Shown here piece by piece: positions 8,734-18,869 of a DNA stretch of 64,000 nucleotides (its first letter is position 1; every line of letters starts with the position of its first letter). The stretch is from the NCBI RefSeq assembly GCF_003336875.1, contig NZ_QGNJ01000006.1, forward strand, positions 124,001-188,000, read 5' to 3'. The stretch is from Oleisolibacter albus. GTDB taxonomy: Bacteria > Pseudomonadota > Alphaproteobacteria > Azospirillales > Azospirillaceae. The notes beneath the pieces are model-generated. The model made no database searches. It had not been told where the DNA came from and saw only the letters and a program-made list of their open reading frames with translations. The position numbers and the translations under genes are program-made.

Positions 8734-9393
8734 TCACTCCGCCCCGACGCAAAGCTCGGGCCTGTCCTGCTTCGCCGGCATACCGTAGGCGCGGAAGAAG
8801 GCATCGAGTGCCAGTTCCACGTCGGCGTCCATCTGTTCCGGAGTTGGTAACGGCAGGACGTTCCACAGCCGCAGCAGCTGCGTCTGAGACTGGCACAATG
8901 CCAGGAGATGGCGGGCGACCACCATCGGGTCCGCCCGGCGCAATTGGCCGCGGTCCATGGCCTGGGCCATGTATTCCGCAATTTTCAGCCAGGACTGTTT
9001 CGGAGCCCGTTCATAAAAGATGGCCCCCAGTTCAGGGAAACGGCGGGCCTCGGCAATGACCAGATGATTCAGGTTCATGGCCTTGTCTGACAACACCTTG
9101 CGCAGGAAGGCGCGGCAGAAGCTGCGCAACGTGTCCTCAAGCCGGCCATCCGGAGTCAGCAGCGACAGCATTTCTTCCCGGAACAGCCGGGTTTCCTCCT
9201 CCAGCACGGCAGCGAACAGCTCTTCCTTCGACGGAAAGTAGCTCCACAGCGTGGTTTTCGATCCACCGACACTGGCGGCGATGGAGGACATGCTGGTGCC
9301 AGCATAGCCATTCTCAAAGAACGATATGCGGGCGACATTGATGATCGCCTCTCGGCGAATCTGACGGCGGGTTTCGCGACGGCTGACTGACAT
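8734..9393 (-). CDS. TetR-family repressor of the adjacent efflux operon
   Basis: 219 residues. The N-terminal TetR helix-turn-helix is clear (ARISFFENGYAGTSMSSIAA, then GGSKTTLWSYFPSKEELF). The rest is the helical ligand-binding and dimer domain, with a C-terminal part (FFRAYG) like AcrR/AefR-type proteins. I start at the ATG at 9393. A longer frame begins at 9453 but runs through the likely promoter and operator. A -10 (TATAGT) ends 6 nt before 9393 and no Shine-Dalgarno precedes it, so the mRNA may be leaderless. It is divergent from a tripartite pump with two similar palindromes between, so self-repression plus pump repression is the natural model. The inducer is unknown. Confidence 0.9.
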   Translation of the reverse strand: MSVSRRETRRQIRREAIINVARISFFENGYAGTSMSSIAASVGGSKTTLWSYFPSKEELFAAVLEEETRLFREEMLSLLTPDGRLEDTLRSFCRAFLRKVLSDKAMNLNHLVIAEARRFPELGAIFYERAPKQSWLKIAEYMAQAMDRGQLRRADPMVVARHLLALCQSQTQLLRLWNVLPLPTPEQMDADVELALDAFFRAYGMPAKQDRPELCVGAE

Positions 9394-9394
9394 A

Positions 9395-9427
9395 ACCGTA
9401 CTATACAGTACATTTTTCGATTGACAA
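9395..9427 (-). promoter_or_regulatory. tetR promoter with operator 1
   Basis: Minus-strand -35 TTGTCA (9422-9427, 5/6) and -10 TATAGT (9400-9405, 5/6) are separated by 16 bp. The -10 lies inside the imperfect palindrome ACCGTAC-N6-GTACATT (9395-9414), a probable TetR operator. The predicted transcription start is at about 9393, on the ATG. Confidence 0.6.
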
Positions 9428-9473
9428 GAGGGAGACGGAAGCGCAGATGTCACACCGTACTACACGGTACGGT
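9421..9473 (+). promoter_or_regulatory. Efflux operon promoter region with operator 2
   Basis: TTGACA (9421-9426) is a consensus -35, but the -10 about 17 nt on is weak. ACCGTAC-TACACG-GTACGGT (9454-9473) is a perfect 7-bp inverted repeat, sharing ACCGTACTAYACRGTAC with operator 1, 59 bp away. It ends 5 bp before the first pump gene. Confidence 0.6.
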
Positions 9474-9478
9474 TCCCC

Positions 9479-10912
9479 ATGCAACACAATGTATCGATTG
9501 CCGGGTCCCTGCGGGTCCTGGCCCTCACGTCCGTTCTCCTCAGCGGCTGTGCGGTGATTCCACCGGACCTGGGGGAAGCCCCAGCCCCCCGCACGGCCAG
9601 CAGTCTGGACAGCGCCCGCAGCCTGACCGCCCCCCCGACCGACTGGCCGGACAAGGCCTGGTGGTCGCACTATGGCGACCCGCAGTTGGTCACGCTGATC
9701 GACGAAGCCGTGGCCGGCTCCCCCGATCTGGCAGCAGCAACGGCGCGCCTGCGCATGGCCGAAGCGCTGGCGGAGCAGGCCGGCGCCAGCCGCCTGCCCT
9801 CGGCCGCGGTGGACGGCACCGCCGGCTATGCCAAGCAGAGCTACAACAACGGCGTGCCGCCGGCCTTCGTGCCCCATGGCTGGAACGATACGGGGCGGAC
9901 AGCGCTGACGGTCGGGTTCGATCTCGACCTCTGGGGCCGCAATCGCGCCACTCTGGCAGCCGCCACCTCGGAAGCCGAGGCGGCGCGGGTTGAGGCGGAA
10001 GCCGCGCGTCTGACGCTCGCAACCAACGTGGCGGCCGCCTATGCCACCCTGGCCCAGCTCTATGCCGACCGGGACGTGGCGGAGTCGGCCGTGCGCATTC
10101 GCGGCGACAGTCTGCAGTTGGTCGAGCGGCGGCTGAAGAACGGGCTGGAGACGCTGGCCTCGGCCAAGCAGGCAGCCGCCGCCGTGCCTGCCGCCCGGGC
10201 CGAACTGGCCGCCATCGACGAATCCATCGCCCTGACCCGCAACCGCATCGCCGCCCTGATCGGTACGGGACCGGACCGTGGCCTGACCATCCAGCGCCCG
10301 GCGGTGGGCCGGCTGCATGCCGTGGGGGTGCCGGCCAATCTCGGCCTCGACCTCATCGGTCGCCGCCCCGACATCATCGCCGCCCGCCTGCGGGCCGAGG
10401 CGGAAGCCGATCGGATCAAGGCGGCCAGGGCCGACTTCTATCCGAACATCAACCTGTCCGCCGTCATCGGCTTGCAGTCCCTGGGCCTGTCGAAGCTGAC
10501 CGACAGCGGGTCCAGCTATGGCACGGTCGCCCCAGCCGTGAATCTGCCGATCTTCGATGGCGGCCAGCGCAGCGGCCGCTACCGGCAGGCCCGGGCCACC
10601 TATGACGAGGCCGTGGCCAGCTATGACCGCACCCTGACCGAGGCCCTGCACGACGTAGCCGACGTGGTGGCCAGCCAGCGGGCGCTCTCCACCCGGCTGA
10701 CCGAGGCCAAGACGGCCCTGGCGGACTCCGAACAGGCCTACGCCATCGCCAAGCAGCGGTACGAGGGCGGCCTGTCCACCTATCTGACCGTCCTTTCCAC
10801 CGAAGAGGGGCTGCTGGCCCAGCGGCGGACCGTCGCCGATCTGGAAGCCCGCGCCTTCATCCTGGACGTGGATCTGGTCCGCGCCCTCGGCGGCGGCTTT
10901 ACCCAAAGCTGA
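9479..10912 (+). CDS. Outer-membrane efflux lipoprotein (NodT/OprM type)
   Basis: 477 residues. A lipoprotein signal (TSVLLSGC, lipidated Cys24) is followed by two outer-membrane-efflux-protein repeats, each with long heptad-like helices (EAEAARVEAEAARLTLATNV in the first half). Family-typical pieces include DKAWWSHYGDPQL, GFDLDLWGRNRATLAAA, IGRRPDIIAARLRAEAEADR and APAVNLPIFDGGQRSGRY. It forms the trimeric outer-membrane channel of a tripartite pump with the next two genes. The ATG at 9479 lies just after operator 2, so the leader is very short. The family is certain; the drug specificity is unknown. Confidence 0.92.
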   Translation: MQHNVSIAGSLRVLALTSVLLSGCAVIPPDLGEAPAPRTASSLDSARSLTAPPTDWPDKAWWSHYGDPQLVTLIDEAVAGSPDLAAATARLRMAEALAEQAGASRLPSAAVDGTAGYAKQSYNNGVPPAFVPHGWNDTGRTALTVGFDLDLWGRNRATLAAATSEAEAARVEAEAARLTLATNVAAAYATLAQLYADRDVAESAVRIRGDSLQLVERRLKNGLETLASAKQAAAAVPAARAELAAIDESIALTRNRIAALIGTGPDRGLTIQRPAVGRLHAVGVPANLGLDLIGRRPDIIAARLRAEAEADRIKAARADFYPNINLSAVIGLQSLGLSKLTDSGSSYGTVAPAVNLPIFDGGQRSGRYRQARATYDEAVASYDRTLTEALHDVADVVASQRALSTRLTEAKTALADSEQAYAIAKQRYEGGLSTYLTVLSTEEGLLAQRRTVADLEARAFILDVDLVRALGGGFTQS

Positions 10913-10938
10913 CACGCGTCCCCGCAAGGATATCCGAC

Positions 10939-12096
10939 ATGACCACCACCGCAGACACCAACGGGGCGCCCGTCGTGACCACCCGCTCCGCCGAATCCGA
11001 CAAGCGCAGCCTGCGCGCCCGCCTGATGGCCGGCATCGCCGGTGCCGTGCTGCTGGCCGCCGCCGGCTACGGCGCCTGGTACGCCGTGATTGGTTCCGCC
11101 CATGTGACCACTGACAATGCCTATGTCGGTGCCGACTCCGCCCAGGTGACGCCGCTGGTCGGCGGCCCGGTCAAGGCGGTCAACGTCTCCGATACACAGG
11201 CGGTCACGCGGGGCGATATCCTGGTCGAACTGGATGATGCCGATGCCCGCATCACTCTGGCCCAGGCCGAAGCCGACCTGGATCAGGCCCGCCGCCGCTT
11301 CGAACAGACGACGGCCACCAACACCGCCCTGTCCGGTCAGATGGCTGCCCGCGCGGCCGATGTGGATCGCGCCAAGGCCCAGCTTGCCGTGGCCCAGTCC
11401 AATTTCGACAAGGCCCGGATCGATCTGGAACGTCGGCAGGCCCTGGCCAAGGGGGGGGCCGTGTCCGGTGACGAACTGACCACAGCCACCAATGCCTTCG
11501 CCGCCGCCCAGGCCAATCTGGCCCTGGCCCGCGCCGGCGTCACCCAGGCCGACGCTGCCCTGGATGCGGCCAGGGGCGAACTGGCCGCCAACGCGGCGCT
11601 GATCCACGGCTCGACCATCGAGACCGATCCCGCCGTCGCCGCGGCCCAGGCCCGTCTGGACCAGGCCCGGCTCGACCTGGAGCGGACCCGCATCCGTGCT
11701 CCCATCGACGGCATCGTCACCAGCCGGCGGGTCCAGGTCGGCCAGCGCGTGGCGGCCGGAACACCGGTCATGACCGTGGTGCCCGTGGACCAGCTCTATG
11801 TGGATGCCAACTACAAGGAAGGCCAGCTGACCGAGGTGAAGATCGGGCAGCCGGTCGAACTGGTGTCCGACCTCTATGGCGGCGACGTGGTCTTCCACGG
11901 CAAGGTGGTCGGGCTGGCCGGCGGCACCGGGGCAGCCTTCGCCCTGATCCCGGCCCAGAACGCCACCGGCAACTGGATCAAGGTGGTGCAGCGCCTGCCG
12001 GTGCGCATCGCCCTCGACCCGCAGGAGCTGAAAGCCCATCCGCTGCGCGTCGGCCTGTCGATGGAAGCCGACATCGACGTCCGGGCGGGCAAGTGA
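10939..12096 (+). CDS. HlyD/EmrA-family efflux adaptor
   Basis: 385 residues. A short cytoplasmic N-terminus and one membrane anchor (about residues 30-50) are followed by the barrel-sandwich start HVTTDNAYVGADSAQVTPLV, an alpha-helical hairpin rich in Ala/Gln/Asp, the second half of the lipoyl motif (IRAPIDGIVTSRRVQVGQRV) and a beta-barrel ending in GLSMEADIDV. This is the EmrA layout, bridging an inner-membrane MFS pump to the outer-membrane channel. It lies 26 nt after the channel gene and its stop overlaps a possible GTG of the next gene. A multidrug role is inferred from family and context. Confidence 0.93.
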   Translation: MTTTADTNGAPVVTTRSAESDKRSLRARLMAGIAGAVLLAAAGYGAWYAVIGSAHVTTDNAYVGADSAQVTPLVGGPVKAVNVSDTQAVTRGDILVELDDADARITLAQAEADLDQARRRFEQTTATNTALSGQMAARAADVDRAKAQLAVAQSNFDKARIDLERRQALAKGGAVSGDELTTATNAFAAAQANLALARAGVTQADAALDAARGELAANAALIHGSTIETDPAVAAAQARLDQARLDLERTRIRAPIDGIVTSRRVQVGQRVAAGTPVMTVVPVDQLYVDANYKEGQLTEVKIGQPVELVSDLYGGDVVFHGKVVGLAGGTGAAFALIPAQNATGNWIKVVQRLPVRIALDPQELKAHPLRVGLSMEADIDVRAGK

Positions 12097-12104
12097 GGCC
12101 GACC

Positions 12105-13628
12105 ATGGCAGCCAACCGCACGACCCTGGCCGGGTTCCAGCTGTTCCTGGCTGGTCTGGTCCTGGGCGTGAGCAATTTCATGGTGGTGCTCGACACCACC
12201 ATCGCCAACGTGTCGGTGCCGCATATCGCCGGCGGGTTGGGCATCTCCTCGACCCAGGGCACCTGGGTCATCACCTCCTATGCGGTGGCGGAGGCGATCA
12301 CGGTGCCGCTGACCGGCTGGCTGGCCCAGCGGTTCGGCACCGTGCGCACCTTTGCCGTGGCCATGGCAGGCTTTGCCCTCTTCTCCATGCTCTGCGGCCT
12401 GTCCGGCAGCCTGGCCACGCTGGTGTTGTTCCGCATCGGCCAGGGGCTGTGCGGCGGCCCGCTGATGCCGCTGTCGCAGACCCTGCTGCTGCAGATCTTC
12501 CCCAAGGAAAAGCACGCGGCGGCCATGGGTATGTGGGCCATGACCACCGTTGTGGCCCCAATCGCCGGCCCCATCCTGGGCGGCTATATCAGCGACAACT
12601 GGTCCTGGCCCTGGATCTTCTTCATCAACCTGCCGATCGCGGCAGTCTGCGTCTTCGGCGTCGTGCGGTTGCTGGCGCGGGTGGAAACACCCACGGTGAA
12701 GCGCAGCATCGACGTCATCGGTCTGCTGCTGCTGATCCTGTCGGTCGGCGCCCTGCAGATCATGCTCGATATCGGCCGCGAGCACGATTGGTTCTCGTCC
12801 GGCCTCGTGGTCGGGCTGGCCATCGTCGCCGCCATTTCCTTCGCCGTCTTCCTGGCGTGGGAGCTGACGGAGGACCACCCGGTGGTCGATCTGCGGGTCA
12901 TGCGGCATCGCGGCTTCGCCGTGGCGGTCAGTGCGCTTTCCTTCGCCTTCGCCGCCTTCTTCGCCAGTGTCGTCATCATTCCGCAATGGCTGCAAAGCTC
13001 GCTGGGCTATACCGCCACGGAAGCCGGTCATGTGACGGCCTTCACCGGTGTCTTCGCCGTCATCATGTCGCCCATCGTGGCGCGGCTGTCGACCAAGGTC
13101 GATCCGCGCGGCCTGGTGTGCTTCGGCATCCTGTGGCTGGGGGTGACCTCGTTGTTGCGCACCCAGTGGAACACCGGTGCGGACTTCTGGACCCTGGCCC
13201 TGCCACAATTGGCCCAGGGATTCGGCATGCCGTTCTTCTTTGTCCCGTTGACCACCCTAGCCCTTGGCGCCGTGCGCCCGGAGGAGACGGCGTCCGCCGC
13301 CGGGCTGATGAACTTCATGCGCACCATGTCCGGTGCCATCGGCACCTCCATCGCCACCACGGCCTGGGATGATTATGCCCGTGTGGACCGCTCCGAACTG
13401 GTGGGTCTGCTGAACCAGCCCGACCAGGTCATGCAGACCCTGCAGCAGCAGGGCTTCACGGCGGAGCAGGCCCGCGGCCAGATCGAGCGGCTGGTGGAAT
13501 TGCAGAGCATCTCGCTTTCCACCAACCACATCTTCATGGTGGCAGCCGTCGTCTTCGTCGCGGCAGCCATGGTGATCTGGTTGGCGCCCCGGCCGAAAGG
13601 GCCGGTGGACACCAGCGCCGCGCATTGA
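12105..13628 (+). CDS. DHA2-family MFS multidrug transporter (EmrB type)
   Basis: 507 residues and about 14 membrane segments, as in the DHA2 drug:proton antiporters. TM1 carries MVVLDTTIANVSVPHIA with the conserved Asp, motif A-like GWLAQRFGTVR follows, and motif C is seen as APIAGPILGGYISDNWSW. I choose the ATG at 12105, preceded by GTGAGG at a normal distance. The in-frame GTG at 12093 overlapping the adaptor stop would add four residues. It is the last gene of the TetR-controlled pump operon and ends 9 bp from the convergent cbbA stop. The substrate is unknown. Confidence 0.92.
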   Translation: MAANRTTLAGFQLFLAGLVLGVSNFMVVLDTTIANVSVPHIAGGLGISSTQGTWVITSYAVAEAITVPLTGWLAQRFGTVRTFAVAMAGFALFSMLCGLSGSLATLVLFRIGQGLCGGPLMPLSQTLLLQIFPKEKHAAAMGMWAMTTVVAPIAGPILGGYISDNWSWPWIFFINLPIAAVCVFGVVRLLARVETPTVKRSIDVIGLLLLILSVGALQIMLDIGREHDWFSSGLVVGLAIVAAISFAVFLAWELTEDHPVVDLRVMRHRGFAVAVSALSFAFAAFFASVVIIPQWLQSSLGYTATEAGHVTAFTGVFAVIMSPIVARLSTKVDPRGLVCFGILWLGVTSLLRTQWNTGADFWTLALPQLAQGFGMPFFFVPLTTLALGAVRPEETASAAGLMNFMRTMSGAIGTSIATTAWDDYARVDRSELVGLLNQPDQVMQTLQQQGFTAEQARGQIERLVELQSISLSTNHIFMVAAVVFVAAAMVIWLAPRPKGPVDTSAAH

Positions 13629-13637
13629 CCCGTGCCA

Positions 13638-14711
13638 TCACGCCGCCCGCACCTCATCCTGCGGGCGAACCTGGGCGGCATAGCGCTCGGCCATGTCGTC
13701 CAGCGGCAGGGGCCGGATGGTGGGAGCGAAGCCGGCGCAGCCGAAGGCCTCGAAACGGTCACGGCAGAGGTCGCGCGCCGCCTTTGTCGCCTCGGCCAGA
13801 AACTTGCGGGGATCGAATTCCTCCGGCTTGCGCATCAGCAGGCGTCGCACGGCGCCGCTCATCACCAGCCGGATGTCGGTGTCGATATTGACCTTGCGCA
13901 CCCCGTGGCGGATGCCCTCGCGGATTTCCTCCACGGGAACGCCATAGGTTTCCTTGATGCTGCCGCCATGGGCGCGGATCACCTCCAGCCATTCCTGGGG
14001 CACGGAAGACGACCCGTGCATGACCAGATGGGTGGAGGGAATGCGGGCATGGATCTCCCGCACCCGCCCGATGGCCAGAATATCCCCCTGCGGTCGCCGG
14101 GTGAACTTATAGGCGCCATGGCTGGTGCCGATGGCGATGGCCAGCGCATCGACGCCGGTGCGCGCCACGAAATCCGCGGCCTGATCCGGATCAGTCAGCA
14201 GTTGCGCGTGGGACAGGGTCCCCTCGGCACCGGAGCCGTCCTCCTCCCCCGCCTGCCCGGTTTCCAGGGAGCCCAGGCAGCCCAATTCGCCCTCGACCGA
14301 GACGCCCACGGCGTGGGCCATGTCCACCACCTGGGCCGTCACCCGCACATTGTAGTCGTAACTGGCCGGGGTCTTCATATCCTCCAGCAGCGATCCGTCC
14401 ATCATGACGCTGGTAAAGCCGGAGCGGATCGAACGCTGGCAGACGGCGGGGCTGGCGCCATGGTCCTGGTGCAGGCAAAGGGGAATGTGCGGCCAGCTCT
14501 CCACTGCGGCGGCCACCATGTGGCGGAGAAAGGCTTCACCGGCATATTTCCGCGCCCCGGCCGACGCCTGGAGAATGACAGGGCTGGCGCAGGCGTCGGC
14601 TGCCTGCATGATGGCCAGGATCTGTTCCATGTTGTTGATGTTGAACGCCGGCACGGCATAGCCGTGCTCGGCCGCGTGGTCCAGAAGCTGGCGCAGGGAA
14701 ATCAGGGCCAT
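13638..14711 (-). CDS. cbbA: Class II fructose-bisphosphate aldolase, Calvin-cycle type
   Basis: 357 residues. Condenses glyceraldehyde-3-phosphate with dihydroxyacetone phosphate (and probably erythrose-4-phosphate to sedoheptulose-bisphosphate). The zinc-dependent class II fold shows [15 protein letters not shown], the catalytic/zinc region [26 protein letters not shown], the Glu-rich metal site [32 protein letters not shown] and [10 protein letters not shown]. These match the Calvin subgroup found in cbb operons. It is the last gene of the operon, 51 nt after cbbT. It ends head-on 9 bp from the MFS gene, with no obvious terminator in the gap. Confidence 0.95.
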   Translation of the reverse strand: MALISLRQLLDHAAEHGYAVPAFNINNMEQILAIMQAADACASPVILQASAGARKYAGEAFLRHMVAAAVESWPHIPLCLHQDHGASPAVCQRSIRSGFTSVMMDGSLLEDMKTPASYDYNVRVTAQVVDMAHAVGVSVEGELGCLGSLETGQAGEEDGSGAEGTLSHAQLLTDPDQAADFVARTGVDALAIAIGTSHGAYKFTRRPQGDILAIGRVREIHARIPSTHLVMHGSSSVPQEWLEVIRAHGGSIKETYGVPVEEIREGIRHGVRKVNIDTDIRLVMSGAVRRLLMRKPEEFDPRKFLAEATKAARDLCRDRFEAFGCAGFAPTIRPLPLDDMAERYAAQVRPQDEVRAA

Positions 14712-14762
14712 GGGATTCCTCCTTCGACGGCGCGCGGCGCCATCCCTCGAATGCGTCCAGGG

Positions 14763-16796
14763 TCAGAGCAGCGCCACGGCGGCGGAGACCACACGCTCCG
14801 GCGTCAGGCCGTAACGCGGGAACAGGTCCGCCGCCGGCGCGGATTCACCGAAGCGGTCGATGCCGACGACGCCACCGTCCAGCCCCACATATTTGCGCCA
14901 GATGTCCGGGCTGCCGGCCTCCACGGCCAGACAGGGCACGCCGCGGGGCAGCACGGCCCGGCGGTACTCCTGCGACTGGCGGTCGAAGCGGCTGGTGCAG
15001 GGCATGGAGACGATGCGGGCTGCCACCAGCTGCCGGGCCAGCAGGTCCCGCGCCGCCATGGCCAGCGCCACCTCCGACCCGGTGGCGACGATGACCACGT
15101 CCGGCACCCCGTCCGTATCCGCCAGCACATAACCGCCGCGGGCCGCCCCGTCGGCCCGGGCCGGACCGGCCTGCGCTGGAAGGCCCTGGCGTGACAGCAG
15201 CAGACAGGTGGGACCGGACGACCGTTCCACGGCAGCGCGCCAGGCCACAGAGGTTTCCAGCGCGTCGCAGGGACGCCAGACATCCAGGTTGGGAATCAGG
15301 CGCAGGGACGCCGCATGCTCCACCGGCTGGTGGGTGGGGCCGTCCTCGCCCAGGCCGATGCTGTCATGGGTCAGCACGAAGATGCTGCGCACCCCCATCA
15401 GCGCCGCCATCCGGATCCCGTTGCGGGCATAGTCGGAAAAGACCAGGAAGGTGCCGCCGAACGGGATGAACCCGCCATGCAGCGCTAGGCCGTTCATGAT
15501 GGCGGCCATGCCGAATTCCCGCACGCCGTAATGGATGTAGTTCCCTGCCCCGTTCGCCGTGACCGGGCGGCAGCCGGGCCAGTCCGTCAGGTTCGATCCG
15601 GTCAGGTCGGCGGACCCGCCCAGCAATTCGGGCAGATGCGGGGCCAGGGCCGTGATGGCCTGCTGCGAGGCCTTGCGCGTGGCCACGGCATCGGTACGCG
15701 CGGCAGTGGCCATGATCCAGGCATCGGCCTTGCCCGGGAACTCCGTCGGCAATTCCCCGGCAAGGCGCCGGACCAGCTCCACCGCCAGATCCGGATGGGC
15801 CCGGGCATAGGCGTCGAAACGGGTCTGCCAGTCGCGCTGACGGGCAGCCCCGCGGGTACGGGCGTCCCAGCCGGTACGCACATCCTCGGGAACGGTGAAG
15901 GGCGGGGAGTCCCAGCCCAGGGCCGCGCGGGTGGCCGCGGCCGCTTCTGGGCCGAGCGGCGCACCATGGACCTCATGGCTGCCGGCCTTGTCCAGGGCGC
16001 CCCAGCCGATGACGGTGCGGCAGCAGATCAGCGTCGGTTTGCTGGACGCCAGCGCCTGCGCGATCGCCTCGCCGACGGCCTGGGGATCATGGCCGTCCAC
16101 ATCCCGGATCACCGTCCAGCCATAGGCCGCGAAGCGCGCCGGCGTGTCGTCGGCGAACCATCCCGCCACATTCCCGTCGATGGAGATGCCGTTATCGTCA
16201 TAAAGGACGGTGAGCTTCGACAGCCCCAGCGTCCCGGCCAGGGAACAGGCCTCGTGGCTGACACCCTCCATCAGGCAGCCGTCACCGGCGACGACCCAGG
16301 TGCGATGGTCGACCACGGCATGGTCCGGCCGGTTGAACTCCGCGGCCAGAAGCCGCTCCGCCAACGCCATGCCGACGGCATTGGCCAGCCCCTGCCCCAG
16401 CGGCCCGGTGGTGGTCTCCACCCCCGGCGTCAGACCCGCCTCGGGGTGGCCGGGGGTGCGGGAATGCAACTGGCGGAAGGACTTCAGATCCGTCAGGGAC
16501 AGGTCGTAGCCGCTGAGATGCAGCAGCCCGTACAGCAGCATGGAGGCATGGCCGTTGGACAGCACGAAGCGGTCGCGGTTCGGCCAGCCGGGATCGGCGG
16601 GATTGTGGCGGAGGAAGTCGTTCCACAGCACTTCGGCCACGTCGGCCAGCCCCAGCGGCGCACCGGGATGACCGGAGCGGGCCTGCTCCACCGCATCGAT
16701 GGCCAGAACTCGCAGGGCATTGGCCAGGCGCCGACGATCGGGCAAGAGGGGGGCGTCAGCCCGGTCGGCGACCGGGCGCGTCAGGGTCATGCTCAT
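14763..16796 (-). CDS. cbbT: Transketolase
   Basis: 677 residues, the normal transketolase size. A thiamine-diphosphate enzyme that moves two-carbon units during RuBP regeneration. The N-terminal domain shows [51 protein letters not shown] and the ThDP/Mg motif [11 protein letters not shown]...[11 protein letters not shown]. The pyrimidine domain shows [35 protein letters not shown] and [19 protein letters not shown]. The ATG at 16796 is preceded by GGAGGAAC at about 9 nt. It lies between cbbP (49-nt gap) and cbbA and is co-oriented with the RuBisCO genes, so it is the Calvin-cycle copy. Confidence 0.96.
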   Translation of the reverse strand: MSMTLTRPVADRADAPLLPDRRRLANALRVLAIDAVEQARSGHPGAPLGLADVAEVLWNDFLRHNPADPGWPNRDRFVLSNGHASMLLYGLLHLSGYDLSLTDLKSFRQLHSRTPGHPEAGLTPGVETTTGPLGQGLANAVGMALAERLLAAEFNRPDHAVVDHRTWVVAGDGCLMEGVSHEACSLAGTLGLSKLTVLYDDNGISIDGNVAGWFADDTPARFAAYGWTVIRDVDGHDPQAVGEAIAQALASSKPTLICCRTVIGWGALDKAGSHEVHGAPLGPEAAAATRAALGWDSPPFTVPEDVRTGWDARTRGAARQRDWQTRFDAYARAHPDLAVELVRRLAGELPTEFPGKADAWIMATAARTDAVATRKASQQAITALAPHLPELLGGSADLTGSNLTDWPGCRPVTANGAGNYIHYGVREFGMAAIMNGLALHGGFIPFGGTFLVFSDYARNGIRMAALMGVRSIFVLTHDSIGLGEDGPTHQPVEHAASLRLIPNLDVWRPCDALETSVAWRAAVERSSGPTCLLLSRQGLPAQAGPARADGAARGGYVLADTDGVPDVVIVATGSEVALAMAARDLLARQLVAARIVSMPCTSRFDRQSQEYRRAVLPRGVPCLAVEAGSPDIWRKYVGLDGGVVGIDRFGESAPAADLFPRYGLTPERVVSAAVALL

Positions 16797-16845
16797 GGGA
16801 CTGTTCCTCCGAGTGACGTTGCTATGACCGGTCGGATAGACCGGT

Positions 16846-17721
16846 TCAGAACGCCTTCTTCTTGCGGTCCATCAACTGCCAGATCATCGGCGTGAAGATC
16901 AGCTGCATGGCCAGGGCCATCTTCCCGCCCGGGCAGACGATGGTGTTGGGGCGGGTCATGAAGCTGTCCTTCAGCATCGACAGCAGATAGGGGAAGTCGA
17001 TGCCCTTCGGCCGGGCGAAGCGGATCACCAGCATGCTCTCGTCAGCCGTGGGAATGTCGCGGGCGATGAAGGGGTTGGATGTATCGACGGTGGGCACCCG
17101 CTGGAAATTGACATCGGTCAGGGAGAATTGCGGACAGATATAGGTCACATAGTCCGGCATCCGCCGCAGGATGGTGTCGATGATGGCTTCTGGCGAATAG
17201 CCACGGATGGTCTTGTCGCGGTGGATCTTCTGTATCCACTCCAGATTGACGATGGGAACGACGCCGATCTTCAGATCGGCATGGCGGGCCACATCCACCG
17301 TCTCGGTGCGCACGCAGCCGTGCAGCCCTTCATAGAACAACAGGTCGGTGCCTGCCGGCACATCCTCCCAGGGCGTGAAGGTGCCCGGCGGCTGGCCGTA
17401 GGGCGCGGCCTCCTTGTCGTCGTGCAGATATTTGCGCACGCGCCCCGTCCCGGTTTCGCCATAGCTGCGGAACAGCTCCTCCAACTCCTCGAACAGATTG
17501 GCGTCCGGGCCGAAATGGCTGAAGCTGGTGGCCTGCCGGGCCGCCGCCTCCTGCTGCTTGGCCCGCATCTCCAGCCGGTCGTAGCGGTGGAAGCTGTCGC
17601 CCTCGACCAGGGCGGCTGTCAGCCCCTCGCGCCGGAAGATCTGCTGGAAGGTCTGGGTGACGGTGGTGGTACCGGCACCGGACGAGCCGGTGACGACGAT
17701 GATCGGCTGCTTGCTCGACAT
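16846..17721 (-). CDS. cbbP: Phosphoribulokinase
   Basis: 291 residues, the typical bacterial class I size. Phosphorylates ribulose-5-phosphate to the RuBisCO substrate and is one of the two enzymes unique to the Calvin cycle. The P-loop is GSSGAGTTT, followed by [11 protein letters not shown], the conserved [22 protein letters not shown] and [13 protein letters not shown]. As in bacterial class I enzymes the plant redox cysteines are not evident; allosteric control by NADH would be expected from the family. The gene sits 3 nt after cbbF. Confidence 0.97.
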   Translation of the reverse strand: MSSKQPIIVVTGSSGAGTTTVTQTFQQIFRREGLTAALVEGDSFHRYDRLEMRAKQQEAAARQATSFSHFGPDANLFEELEELFRSYGETGTGRVRKYLHDDKEAAPYGQPPGTFTPWEDVPAGTDLLFYEGLHGCVRTETVDVARHADLKIGVVPIVNLEWIQKIHRDKTIRGYSPEAIIDTILRRMPDYVTYICPQFSLTDVNFQRVPTVDTSNPFIARDIPTADESMLVIRFARPKGIDFPYLLSMLKDSFMTRPNTIVCPGGKMALAMQLIFTPMIWQLMDRKKKAF

Positions 17722-17724
17722 GGC

Positions 17725-18816
17725 TCAGGCCTCCAGGCTCAGGCTGGGCGCCCGGAACAGCGACCGGATGCCGAAGAGCGGCGCCTCGAACACCTCATCC
17801 TCACCCCGGTCATGCTCGGCGTGATAGCGCACCAGCCGCTCGACCTCCTGGGCCGACCCCAGGATCAGCGGCGCCCGCTGGTGCAGGGATGCCGGCTCCA
17901 CCTCCAGGATGCGGGCCCGTCCGGTGCTGGCCGCGCCGCCGGCCTGCTCCACCAGCATGGCGATGGGATTGGCCTCGTAGAGCAGGCGCAGCCGGCCGGG
18001 CTTGCAGCTTTCCCGCGTATCGCGGGGGTACATGAACAGGCCACCACGGATCAGGATGCGATAGACCTCAGCCACCAGCGACGCGATCCAGCGCATATTG
18101 AAGTCGCTGCCGCGGGGGCCGGCCTTGCCCTGCACGCATTCCATGACATAGCGGCGCACCGGCGGTTCCCAGAAGCGCTCGTTGGACGCGTTGATGGCGA
18201 ACTCGCAGGTCCGCTCGGGGATGCGCATGTCCGGGTGGGTCAGGGTATAGGCCCCGATCTCCGGGTCCAGGGTGAAGCCATGGGTCCCGTTGCCCAGGCT
18301 GGCGATGATCATGGAGGTGGGGCCGTAGAGGGCGAAGCCGGCCGCCACCTGCTGCGTGCCTGGCTGCAGGAAATCCGCCTCCGTCGGCTCCGTCACGCCG
18401 TCCGGCGCCCGCAGCACGGAGAAGATGGTGCCGACCGTGACATTGACGTCCAGATTGGACGACCCGTCCAACGGATCGAAGACCAGCAGATAACGCCCCC
18501 GGGGATAGTGGTCCGGAATGGTGTAGGGCTGCTCCATCTCCTCCGAGGCCATGCCGCAGAGCTGCCCGCCCCATTCACAGGCGCGCAGGACGATGTCGTT
18601 GGCCAGCAGATCCAGCGGCTTCTGCTCCTCCCCATGCACATTGATCCCCGCCTGGGCCAGCGGAGCATTCAGCCCCCCACGGGCCACGGCACAGGCGATG
18701 TGCTTGCAGGCGGTCTGGATGTCGTTCAACAGGGCCGTCAGTTCGGTATCCGGGCCGCCGCGGCGGCGCTGATCCTCGATGATGAAGCGGCTGAAGGTCG
18801 TGCGACGGTCCGGCAT
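17725..18816 (-). CDS. cbbF: Fructose-1,6-bisphosphatase, class I
   Basis: 363 residues. Hydrolyses fructose-1,6-bisphosphate (and possibly sedoheptulose-1,7-bisphosphate) in the regenerative phase. Class I motifs are plain: the metal site [19 protein letters not shown], preceded by an acidic SEEME, and late [20 protein letters not shown] with [13 protein letters not shown]. It sits between cbbX (53-nt gap) and cbbP (3-nt gap), so it is the cycle-specific copy; whether it also acts on sedoheptulose-bisphosphate cannot be seen. Confidence 0.96.
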   Translation of the reverse strand: MPDRRTTFSRFIIEDQRRRGGPDTELTALLNDIQTACKHIACAVARGGLNAPLAQAGINVHGEEQKPLDLLANDIVLRACEWGGQLCGMASEEMEQPYTIPDHYPRGRYLLVFDPLDGSSNLDVNVTVGTIFSVLRAPDGVTEPTEADFLQPGTQQVAAGFALYGPTSMIIASLGNGTHGFTLDPEIGAYTLTHPDMRIPERTCEFAINASNERFWEPPVRRYVMECVQGKAGPRGSDFNMRWIASLVAEVYRILIRGGLFMYPRDTRESCKPGRLRLLYEANPIAMLVEQAGGAASTGRARILEVEPASLHQRAPLILGSAQEVERLVRYHAEHDRGEDEVFEAPLFGIRSLFRAPSLSLEA

Positions 18817-18869
18817 GCGTTTTCCCCCCGTTTATGGTTCTTGGCTGCCTGCGGCCCGGATTGCCGGGC

